Part shown: positions 46,860 to 58,200 of the stretch, piece after piece
Numbering within the stretch: the first letter of the stretch is position 1
Layout of the letters: each line of letters begins with the position of its first letter
NCBI RefSeq assembly: GCF_963676685.1
Contig: NC_092348.1
Coordinates: 24,713,386 to 24,777,385, forward strand
From: Mytilus edulis
Lineage: Eukaryota; Mollusca; Bivalvia; Mytilida; Mytilidae
DNA length: 64,000 nucleotides
Direction of reading: 5' to 3'
The notes under the pieces: model-generated
Told to the model about the DNA's origin: nothing
Databases searched by the model: none
Seen by the model: the letters and a program-made list of their open reading frames with translations, nothing else
Program-made: the position numbers and the translations under genes

Positions 46860-47347
46860 TTTTGTTGCACTAAAAACAACAAATTTAGTATGTTCCAGTT
46901 TGAGATTTTACATAGAACTCTTGCTACAAATGCATTATTGCTGAACTATGGGTTAAAAGAAACTAACTTTTGTAGTTTCTGTAATGAAACTAAAGAAACT
47001 ATAAGTCACCTTTTCTGGGAATGTACCCTAGTTAGAAATTTGTGTGGTTAGAAATTGCAGCACTTCTTCTAGTTGAAAATAATTTAACTTTAATACCTAA
47101 TGTGGATTATATTGTTCTTGGGTCAGAGTCTTGGGATTTTTCCCTAAACTTACTCATTATTTTGGTTAAATATTACATTTATACATGTCGCTTTAATACT
47201 TCATTACCGACTCTTACAGGTGACATATCTATGATTAAAAATTCCTACCGAATAGAAAAAATATCAACCTCCTTTTACAGATCCCCTAAAGCAAGAGAGA
47301 AATTTTATAGTAAATGGGAATTAATTCAAAACTTAGTTCACATTTGA
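46860..47347 (+). pseudogene. LINE 3' end with zinc-binding tail, frameshifted
   Basis: One frame encodes FEILHRTLATNALLLNYGLK, then ETNFCSFCNETKETISHLFW and ECTLVRNLCG-stop. After a frameshift near 47042 a second frame encodes WLEIAALLL through KAREKFYSKWELI. The C-x-x-C, H-L-F-x-x-C layout is the zinc-binding tail found after LINE reverse transcriptases. The RT core is missing, as expected of a 5'-truncated insertion, and the frameshift shows it is dead. Confidence 0.75.
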
Positions 47348-47377
47348 GGAGAGATCTGTCTATTTTGTACTTACTTA

Positions 47378-47612
47378 AGGCTTTATAATAGTTCATGTAG
47401 AATTAATATAGTATTAATGAATGGGTGTTTTTATAATGGCACTGTTATATGTCCAAGGTCTGTAATAATGGTCGAGGAAGTCTGTAATGGCCCGAGGCAA
47501 CGCCGAGGGTTATCACAGACATCCGAGGCCATTATTACTGACCGAGGACATATAACAGGGCCATTATATTAATTCTACATGAACCATTATAAAAACACCC
47601 ATTTCTTAATAC
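47378..47612. mobile_element. fold-back element beside the LINE fragment
   Basis: 'gaatgggtgtttttataatg' on the left faces 'cattataaaaacacccattt' on the right, and 'ctgttatatgtcc' faces 'ggacatataacag'. The block 'gttcatgtagaattaatata' appears before the left arm and inverted inside the right arm, so the two ends are rearranged relative to each other. It starts about 30 bp after the LINE stop codon. Confidence 0.75.
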
Positions 47613-47907
47613 ATTTATTAACCAACTGATCAAAAGTGTATGTGTTGCTGCTAACTTGATGTACTGTCTTACTCTTTTAATGGCAGTTTAGTTTGAACAA
47701 AATAATGTGTACTTCACCATTATAAAGCTTTAAGTATACCAAATATCCAAGATATTAAGTTGAAAGAGATATGTGTTAAACAGGATGAACAGTGATCCCT
47801 TTATATGGTTCTTTAATGTTGGTTGCTGGTTACTAAATTAAATAAAATACAAAAAGGTATTATACTCTTTACAACTTAGTTTTATTAACTTTATTAAAAA
47901 CCCTAAC

Positions 47908-48016
47908 AGGGCTTAATACAGACAAACTGGGCATTAATACAGGGCCAATACAGAAAAACAGGGCCATTACAGAAAAAACAGGGCCATTACAGAAAAACAG
48001 GGCCATTACAGAAAAT
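47908..48016 (+). repeat. 20-bp tandem repeat
   Basis: Five to six units on the theme 'acagggccattacagaaaa', the last three almost identical. Confidence 0.88.
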
Positions 48017-51000
48017 ATGTAATTTTTAATAAACAGTCACTTTTGGCAATAATGCACTTAGTTGGTTAATAATAATATGTTGATGCACATCACAACTGGA
48101 CAGTGATTTGTGTGCATCTTAAAAGTACTATCTATGTTTATTGATATTGTTATATATATATATTGATATACTAGTTTTCGTTTGATTGTATTTGAATTAT
48201 CTCCCCTTGACTAAAGTTGACATTTATTATGTGATTCTGTCCAACATGTTATCTGTTAATGATCTCTATTGGCCTCTTCTGGTACCTCTCATGTTCAATA
48301 TCATTGTATAGGCAGTGATGCGTGTGGCTAGAGGAGAAGGCTGTTGCCATCATTAACCTTATCAGCATATTCAGGTATTCTAATCCAGAGTGAAAAAGGA
48401 TGTGTATGATCGAGTAGAAAATTTAGAACAATTAGCATAACAAACTTTTTAATTTTAGACTGTTATTGAAAAATTTAATATCAATACATGTATTATGAAC
48501 TAACTATATAATTATGTATCACAATACTTGGTGTATTTTCAGATGAAATAAAAATAAATTACAAAAAAAAATGCAAATTTTTCCAAATTTATTTTGGATA
48601 GAATACATCATGTACATAGCAACCTTTAAAAAAAATTATTGCTTCCGGAGGGACACATGAGAAGATAAATTTAGCCTGAACATTTGAATTTTGACAAATT
48701 GAACATAAAAATTTATGGTATTTATTTCATAAAAATCGGTCATATAATCAATCGTTATGTTTAATATAAAGCACCGTCAAACCTCAAAAAGACATACGTA
48801 CAGTATTTCATGGTAATTATGTATTTGATGAAAATTCATAAGAACTTTTTAAAGTTGCATTGCTTTAATAATTAAAAATCAAAGTAACACCGTTGATAAA
48901 GCGCGGCACATACAAAAGCTGATTGATTTATTCTTAACAACTGCAAATAGACCGCTCTGCGTTAAACCTAAATAAAAACTTATGATCTAGTAATAAAGGA
49001 AATAAAACTTATTTTAATAAAGATCTGCGGTAATCGTTAGTTCTCTTGTGCGATGGAAAAAGCTTGTTATGTTAAATAATTCAATCAGCTGACACATAGT
49101 TGTGTGGGGTTTATTCATAAATCTGATTGTCCGAAAAAAAAATGTGTTATAGCATTCTCCAGTTCCTTCGAAAAGTTTTTTGTTCTGAAATCTGCTAAGA
49201 AAAATAGCATAGAAATTGTAAAGGGTCTAGTGAAAGAGCAATACGAATGTGATATATTTCTTATTATTTCATCTCAAATATAGAAATAGGCCATTCAAAT
49301 TGCAGGAAATAATATTATTTTTTACATTCTAAACCAAGTACAAATGGAAATTTCATCGCAATATAATTATTCAATGTAATACCAAAGACATATAATACTT
49401 TTATTTATAACATGTGTCTCTGATAATACTATTTCCAGACATGTAGAAAGTACAAAGTCAAACGTACTCGTAAGTGGTTATAATTGTCCATCAAATCTTT
49501 CTTCTGTCTTTTATCAGCTTAACATACCGGAAACTAAACTATGATTGCTATCAATATTTAAATCATTTTTATTGGAAACAAACATCTTGTTAGAAATCAA
49601 AAAAATAAATAATGGTCTGTTAATAACATAAAAGAGCTTATATATATATATAACAATCTAGCGGTAATCGCCTTTATTAAGATGATCGATACGATTCGAT
49701 ATATTAAATACAAATATAAAAATTAATAATTTCATTACATATATATTATGTCTTGACATTTTTCGCCGATGATTCAATGATTCAAGAAACTGCCGTTTGG
49801 AAAACATCAGTAATAAAGCAATAGTGCTATTTTATTTGTATAATGGTCTATAATGGACCTCTCTGACAGTGCTCTTACAAATGATAACTTAGAAATTTTT
49901 TCTCTTATCGCCATAACTTTCAAATTAAATTCATACGTAGCTGTAAACGGTATCCATATGCTCTATATGGGCCCGTTAATTTAAAAGAGATAAAGATATT
50001 CGATTAGATCATATATTTTGTAGGGTTCGCTTTTCCAGGACCCCTAAGGTGCCCCTATATTCAAACACTCCGTTGAAAGCGATTAAGCGCTATAAACACT
50101 GAGATTTCTTATTGGCCTTTGGTTTTCTCGCTTGACATACAATAACATTACTTGTTTCTCTGTGAATATGTGAGTTTATATTAAAAAAGGTAAGTTTAAT
50201 AATAAACGTAAACATTATAAACTGTGAATTTTGATCATCGACAAAATATGTTTTCATTCAACCCGGCTGAGCCGCTCGCTTAGTTGCTTCTTTCTGTTTT
50301 TCTGAAATATATTCTGTTCGAATGTTTTTACTGTAATTTTGTGAACAAATAATTAAAAGAAAATGTGTTTATTTTTGGGTATGTGAAAAACAAAAATTTA
50401 GATTGAGTTAATAAAAAAAGTTTGGTTTTTTGAACTGATGAACATGTTTATAGATAGTTTGGAAATTAACATTCTATAATGAAATACATGTAACCTAAAA
50501 TGAATTTTAAGTGTAAATTAAATGAGTTGAATATGCCTGAAATTGTGAGGGGAATAGGACCTTTATCAGGATTCTGGGATTGTGTGTTTAAGCTCAGGAT
50601 TTCGGGATCCAAGAATTTGTTTTTCAATTTTTCGTGATGTTAGGATTTAAATTTATTTTAACTGAGGACCTCAGGATTTCGTGTTTTTAAGCATGGAATT
50701 TCGATATAAGGACCCCTCCTACCCCCCACCCCAGTTGTCACACAGGAATAATATATGCATGTTTATCGCCCTTCCATACGCCTATATCACCCTGCTCTGT
50801 TGCTCCGTAGCTCCGTAATTCTCGTATCAAGGCTTCAAAAAGAGACCAGGCATTATCAAAGACGTCACAATGTGAGAGGAGAAGTTATTATCGACTTCAC
50901 AATGTAAGAGGAGCGTTATCAAGCTTGCTTTTGTCAAAAGTAAATTGTCTTAGGGAAAGGAAAAAGACCAGTAATAGAACGATAAACAGATGATTGAGTT

Positions 51001-51025
51001 TTCTTTGTATCGATACATGTACACA
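48017..51025. other. intergenic, nothing recognised
   Basis: AT-rich sequence with no supported gene, recurrent family or large inverted repeat. It could contain the promoter and non-coding first exon of TWSG1, but no element is identifiable. Confidence 0.45.
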
Positions 51026-51301
51026 ACAGCCCGTGTGGATTTTGCTTTTTCCACCTGCCCACCGTGGGCAGCCCACCCATGCCCACTCTAGTATATTAAT
51101 CTCTTTTTTTTTATAAAAATATTGATTACAAATGTTATTCTGCTTTTTTCAAGTGATTGTACTTGCAAGTCTATAGATTAAACAAAAGAAATTGCATGCC
51201 CACTCCTACGGGTGGGCAGAGTGGACAAGGTAGAAATTTTGCCCACCGGGTGCCCACTCCCATGGTGGGCCGGTGGACAAAGCAAAATCCACCTGAGCTG
51301 T
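51026..51301. mobile_element. 276-bp MITE
   Basis: The terminal inverted repeats begin ACAGC at the left ('tggattttgctttttccacc') and end GCTGT at the right ('ggtggacaaagcaaaatcca'). GC-rich 'gcccacc' and 'ggtgggc' blocks lie just inside each end. The centre is AT-rich and non-coding. Confidence 0.8.
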
Positions 51302-51366
51302 AGTGTAGCATGTATAGATATCGTAATATATACATGTATCAATGTGTAGAAAACCCAATAATCTAT

Positions 51367-51711
51367 ATATAACAGGCTATTATTTAAACTTGGAATTATT
51401 ATTAATTATGGAATTTTCATAATTTCTTGTGCTGGAAATTTCTAATAAATTCCATGATTATTCTGTACTGCATTGGTCTGTGCTGCACACAACACTTTCT
51501 TTTACATAGAAGATAGTACATTTTCAATAGAATGTACTGTGCCGCGCACAACACTATCTATACAAAATACATTATATGTAAAGTGTAATGAACCACTCAA
51601 AACATTATTATACCAAATAAACATGGAATTTATTAAAAATTTCCAGCCCAGAAAATTTAGCAAATTCCATAATTAAAAATAATTCCAAGTTTAAATAATA
51701 GCCTGTTATAT
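51367..51711. mobile_element. 345-bp fold-back element
   Basis: The left end ATATAACAGGCTATTATTTA faces the right end TAAATAATAGCCTGTTATAT, with inverted similarity continuing about 100 bp inward ('acttggaattatt', 'atggaatttt'). The centre holds two diverged copies of a 'cacaacactttct/atct' block. The 67-codon open frame is not a gene. Confidence 0.82.
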
Positions 51712-51932
51712 GTATAAACCTTTGGAGTTCATTGCATTCCATCAAAAAATTAAGTTTGGGCAAACATCATTTATGCATTTACAAAATTTAGGGGCATAAT
51801 TATTACGTCTTGAAAAGCTATTATATTTTTTCTTTGACGCCTTACATCACAGTATGACGTCAAAGCAAACATCATAATATAGCCTTCCTAGCAGGGTTCT
51901 TGTTAAGAAGACAAATGAAATGTGTACACTAC

Positions 51933-52073
51933 CTGCAGGAATGGAAATCAAGCTGGACGCATCATTTTGAAACCTGTGAGTCCCTGAGATGCGTCCTGAT
52001 TGTATTTCCTGAGTCCCAAGCTCATCATTTTGACTAGAATTTATGATCACCGGCATTGTTTCCACACGAGAAA
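51933..52073 (-). other. orphan coding-like exon, minus strand
   Basis: Read on the minus strand, a good acceptor (cttcctgtttag) and donor (CTGCAG|gtagtg) bound a 141-nt phase 1-1 open exon encoding SRVETMPVIINSSQNDELGT, then QEIQSGRISGTHRFQNDASS and LISIPAG. No domain is recognised. It could be an internal exon of a minus-strand gene whose remaining exons lie elsewhere; a link to the LamG-PAN gene about 8 kb downstream on that strand is conceivable but unsupported. Confidence 0.35.
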
Positions 52074-52143
52074 CTAAACAGGAAGTCGATTTAAAGAATT
52101 TATGTGATATATAGATCAATATTTTTGTTGACTAACATGACTA

Positions 52144-52199
52144 ACATGTACATCACACATTTGTACATGTTAACATGTACAAATGTATGATGTACATGT
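52144..52199. repeat. 56-bp near-perfect palindrome
   Basis: It is centred on GTTAAC. The arms 'catgtacatcacacatttgt' and 'acaaatgtatgatgtacatg' differ at a single pair. It lies 58 bp before the first coding exon of TWSG1, in what is probably its first intron. TGTACATG words recur in this intron and the next. Confidence 0.9.
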
Positions 52200-52257
52200 C
52201 TGTATTCGTTTTGACAAGAACCATGTATACATTATTAAACATAGTTTTCTTTTACAG

Positions 52258-55200
52258 AATACAACAACAACCATGCGTTTGTATATCGTTGGACTTCTAG
52301 TGTTGTGGTGTTGTTTGGATATATCAGAAGGATGTAATGAAGCGTTGTGTGTCAGTATTGTCAGTAAATGTATGTTAATCAAGTCATGTGATTGTGACAT
52401 GACAGACATTAGAAACTGTTCCTGTTGTAAGGACTGTAACATGTGCTTGTCAACGTTGTACACAGAATGCTGCTCATGTGTTGGTAAGTTTAGCTTTTAT
52501 AGACATTGTACAGATAATGCGGCTCATACATGTATGTGATAAGTTCAGCTTTTATAAACATTCATGTACATGTTAGTACAGACATGACAGAATGAGATAT
52601 TGCTCCAGCCTCCTCTGACATGTGTTGATGAATTCAGCTTTTATCATGTTTTGAAACATTGTACATATAATGCATATGGTGTTCATACGTGTACATGTAC
52701 ATGTACATTGTACATTTGTATGTTAGTAAATTTTGCTTTTATAATAACTGCATACAGAATGGTATTCATTTGTTGATAAGTTCTACTTTTATGAACATAG
52801 TGAACATAATTCTGAGCTCTCCTGTTTTGGTAATATCAAATTTGTTAATATTGTACACAATGTACATTTTTTGTGCATGTGTTGATTGTTTGTTAAATTG
52901 AGGATACAAATTAAAGCATTTGAAGTAAAAGGTTTTGAAAAACATCTACAAATGTACATTTTTACATCAGAAATGTGACTTACATTTGTACATGTTGAAA
53001 TTGATTTTCTGGACTTGTCCAACATGACCATTAATGAATTGAGAAGGAATAGACAAAACCACTGATGCAATGTACAGGATGTACAAGCAGTGTGTTGTGA
53101 ACAAGCATGACAAGTTAAAATTTAAAAGAAAAAGTAAAATAAAAAAAAATATGTCAAATCATCATGATCATTATTTCAAATTTATTTGTCCTGGCTTTTT
53201 GACCAGATTAAAAAAAACAAAAAATTGTTTATTGATTTGGTTGATGTATATATACATGTACAGCAGGCCATTGCCAAGGAGTGTCCTTTATAAACATAGC
53301 TATGACTTATCTTTTCAAATTTAGATATATGTTGTTTCATGTGACTAAACATTGCTAAATGAAGGTCAAGTTCATTTGTACATCTAATTACCAGTATTTT
53401 GCTAACCTCCAAAATTTGATAAAACAAACACCGTCTTTTATTTCACTTCTTGTCACATTATCATGTACATGTATACATGCTACCTTTACACTGATATAAA
53501 GGTATAAAGTTTTGTACATGTAAGGAAATTAAAAGATAATTTAGGGAACAAAAACAGTGTACTATAGAAAAAAACATAGAAAAAATCTGAACTAACATTT
53601 TGTCCACCTTTGAAGCTTTTACAGCAAAGAGAATAAATGCATTATGTAATGTTGAAGTGTAATGTTGAAGTTTTTTGTTTAAAATTATAAAAATAACTTG
53701 CATCACAACCTGAATGATTTCTGATAACTTGTACAAAATTTACAAAAACAATGTCATTATACATGTACATGTAGGTGAGAAAAAAAAAAACCAATTAATA
53801 CACATGTACATGTATCTACCATCTAAAATATTTCTGACTTCAGGAATGTGTCCAGCACCTGACCCAGAAGAGGGTCTACACCTTACAAGTACTATAGAAG
53901 AATTGAAAGCTCCCATACCAGAGCTGTTTGATGTATTGACCGAGGAGAAAGACGAGGAAATGAGATGGACCACATATACATATCCTGCACATTATGATGC
54001 ACTTTACTTTAAACCTGGTCATGGAATGTTAGATGTCAATTTTGGTAAGATCTCATTCTGATTTACAGATTATGTTGTAATTGTAAGGGGGAGGGTAGAA
54101 AAGGGTACCAGTACCATCCTGAATTCCAGAGAAAGTACAAAAATGTCCTGTGAAAATAATGCGTCTTTTCCTACGTTACTATATAATCAATTCCTAAATT
54201 CCTGATGATTTAAATGGTATTCCCAAACCTGTGAATGAAACGATCAATCCAGAATTCCTTTAAAAAATCCTTCAGCCCCTGTTCGTAACAATGGTAAAAG
54301 AAAAGTCAGGATACATGTACATGTACTTTACTTTCATCAAGTTTGTAAATAGAATGTTATTTTTCAGAAACACATTGGTTAAACTTTTATAAACCTTAGT
54401 TTGAATGTTTTCCCATTTGTATTTTTAAATATCTGCTTTGAATAACAATTTTGTAGATGGCTAAATATAAACAATAGCTAATTGCCACAGCAATCAACAA
54501 AGTAAAGATAGGGTTAATTTCGAAATCTAAGGCTTCCAAACTATACAAAATACCAAGAAAAACTTTGTCAGATTATATACTTGGAAAGAGTATAATTGAA
54601 AAAAAGGTGGACAAAAACCTTATTTAACAAAATCTCAGGATTCCTCCTTAGCTAATTATGTTAAATATATGAGTGAAAGAGGCTTTGGTTTGACCAGGAA
54701 GGTTTTGCAAACATTTGCATTGTCAGTTATGCAGAAATCATGTTCCTCAGTACAAAAAACACCTTCTAACCATGCTTTATTTGAATATTTTTTTTTACAA
54801 TAAAGGTACAAGACAATCAGTACTAGCTGTGCTGGTTTGCCTATGCATGTGTAATATCTCAAATATTAACCACACCTTATTTAATCATGTTTATAGCACT
54901 AATTGTCAGTATTAAACAAATCACATATTGTACTTTGGTACATTATTATCTTTTGTAATATACCCTGGTACACTTTGATCAAATTTTGTGATAAGAGAGG
55001 TCTTTTATATAGTCACTTTTGAATTTACTGCTTTAACAACTTTTGTGGAACCTAAAGCCAGGTGGAGGTCAAAAAGGTTAAATAAGATCAGATAAGTTTA
55101 CACAGGTGTCAGTGATATGTCACTCAGGTAAGAGACATAATTCACTACTTCAAAGCAATTAGACTTTGTAGTATTGTACTCTGTTATGAATGAAATAGTT

Positions 55201-58200
55201 GTATTTTTTATTGAGGTGTCAATAGGGGGAACTTTATTTTCAACTTTTTATTGTCCTGATCAGTGTAATAGACCTGATATAAGACTTTAGAAAAAAAAAT
55301 ACTGGTACAATTATATGTACTATGTAAAGAAAGATTTGGAAATGTGAATCACATTTTGTACATGAAAGTACAAAGTATCAATTTATATCTAATTTTTAGT
55401 CTGCAGAGCTTTCAGTAAAGAACAGGGGGGGGGGGGGGGGGGGGGGTCAATTACCATGATTACAAATACTAATTCATATGCGATTTATACATATTATTTA
55501 AATGATATTTTCTTAAATAAACAGAATGATATAAATTCATAAAATTGGACAAATTATAAACGATTTTGACAAATAAGCATAAATGCAATAGTTTATAAGA
55601 AGGTAAAATTTCTTAATTCTGTTTGATGTAAATTCATATATAAAATCATATAAATGCAATATAAATCAATTTTTTTAAAGCCAGCTGTCTAGTAGATTTT
55701 TTTTGTTGGTCAAATCAATAATCAAAATCCGTCGACCTGTTGCTGTCTTTCCTACTTTCACTCTTCCAGCTGAAATTTAGAGCACACCTTCTCAAACTAA
55801 GGTAAAATCAAAGGTTTCATAAATACTGATTCAAAAAGGGTGAATTATTGACTTGCAAGCCAATTATTCATTGGTGATGGTTATGTTTGCAAAAGTTGAC
55901 ATAACTGTCTGCAACATGTAAAAGTAAAAAATTATTTTAAGTATTTCCACTTTTATGAAAGCTTGAAACCTGAAATTCATCCTTATTTTTTTTTTCTTTT
56001 AAAATCATACCAAAATGTCCCTTTAAAATGAGAACAGAAAAATGACAAAATACTTAGTAGAATTATATTAAGCTGAAAATAAATGTTTATATATTGGATC
56101 TGTCACTTTTTATGAAGGTATAATGTATATTTTATACAAAAAGATATAAAAACCATAAATGTTAGATTTGCGGTTTAATGGGGAACCAGGAAAAGAATTG
56201 AACATGTTGAAAAATGATGTACAAGAATATAATTGATTAATAAATATGTTATAAAACTAAAAATAATAATGGGAATGTCAAATGTTCATTTAAAATAACA
56301 ATAAAAAGTTACATGTTCATTGGTTAATGTGGAACACATTTAAACTAACAATAAAAGGGACATGTTCATCATGTTCATTGGTTAATTTGACATATTTCTT
56401 GTTCCGACATTTGTTAAAGTGCAATTAATGAGAAAATAAAACTTTTCTGTAGGAATATTATACAAATTTCTAACTATATATTCCTAAATTACTGAAAAGA
56501 AAAAATACAATTATAGGTTATCATGATAACAGGTGTCAAATGTAAAGTAATTCTTTCAAGTTTTTTTTATGTTTTTGCAAGAAACAATTCTGATAAAGAT
56601 AAAGTAGACTTGTTCTACATTATTACAAAATGTGTTATTAGGACAAAAAAATGCAGTAAACATCCTGCAACACACCAGGTACATAATATTGTACTATCCC
56701 TAAAATTTGCTCTTATTATCAGTATTTTTTCACTTATTATGATTCCTCAGTACAATATTGCATTTGACTTGGTTGGGACTAAAATGATTATCCTAAAATA
56801 TCATGTTTGTTCTAGCTGTTTGCAGTACTTCTGTTAATAAAAAAAATGGAGATGTTGTATCATTGTTCAAATGACAAAGATAGAACATTGTAGAAGTAAT
56901 AGACAACTTTCAAGTACGATGCATTTCCATAAAAAAAACCTTGGTTTTAGTGAACATCATGCATTCGTGCGTCACTACTGTTCCCATGCTGAGCGACTAG
57001 TTGGAAAAATATGATACTATACAGGAATTATTCAGCAAATTGTATTCTCGTAATTGACCATCAGCACTGCTGTCATCAGGGAATTGTGATTATGTACCTA
57101 CAGAACAAACATTTTTTCTAGTTTATCCCGCACAATGACGATCACTAAGACGCTTGATGAACGTTCATAGTACAGGGATACAGGCAATCCCCACTATCTG
57201 GTGAATGACGTCATAAAGGCTTGCATAAATGACAATTTTTTCTTGTGACGAACAAAATTTAAAGTGGGCTTTCATATGGCACTGATGTTGAGAAATACAA
57301 GGGAATGTTGGATTTTATTATTGACCTTGGCTCTGTCCATTTCTTGTCTTTGTACATTTGTATCTTGAATTGTTTTGTGACTTATTCAAAACAAGATAAT
57401 TTGCTGGTCATATTTGTATGCATTATTATTTTGCTTTATAGTACCATAATGTTATATATATATATTTGATGCTATATTTGTGTTTTTCTTGAATGTGATG
57501 CAGCATGCTATCTGAAATAATTTTCAAATAGGATATGCGTTATGGGTGTGATACTATGATATCATTTATAGAAACAATATGGTATTTCAAAATTCTCTGT
57601 ATGCCTGAAGGATGTGACAAAGTATATTATTTTTTGGGGGGAGAACACTGCTGATAATTTTCAAACAATCACCTCAAGCTTTTTATGCCACATTTATGGG
57701 CATAAGTATTTTGGTCTGTGGGTCCATTGCAGGGGCTTGTTTTTTTTTTTAGAAATAAGTCTCTTATTTAGATAATTAGGTCATGGTTAATGCTTTCAAC
57801 AATAAGCAAAAAACTAGTTTATACCTTATAATAAACTTTGATTGTTAGTAGTCGGTAGGGGATTTTAGAGAACTATTAATTATATCCAATGTCAAGAGTG
57901 TTTTCCACACTTTTTTCATCATGCTTGAAGATATTGATTGACAATTGGCATATTAGTTTCAGATCTAGATCAAGTTCAAATTTTTGTTTTGGTATGATAA
58001 TTTTCTGCATGTTATTATGGTCCTTGGACTTGAAAAATTCACTCATATAATCAGTAATTCACACTGTTTTTAGTCATGCTTAAATATGATGACTTGATAT
58101 TTACTTTTTGTTTACACCATGAATAGTTATAAAACAAGTTAGCATTTTGTTGCAGTATAATGTAATTTTTACCCAGTAAGGGACTATGTACATGATGTAT

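Noticed and set aside
56523-56837. 104-codon open frame in TWSG1 intron 2
   Set aside because: No domain, weak start context, and located in an intron.
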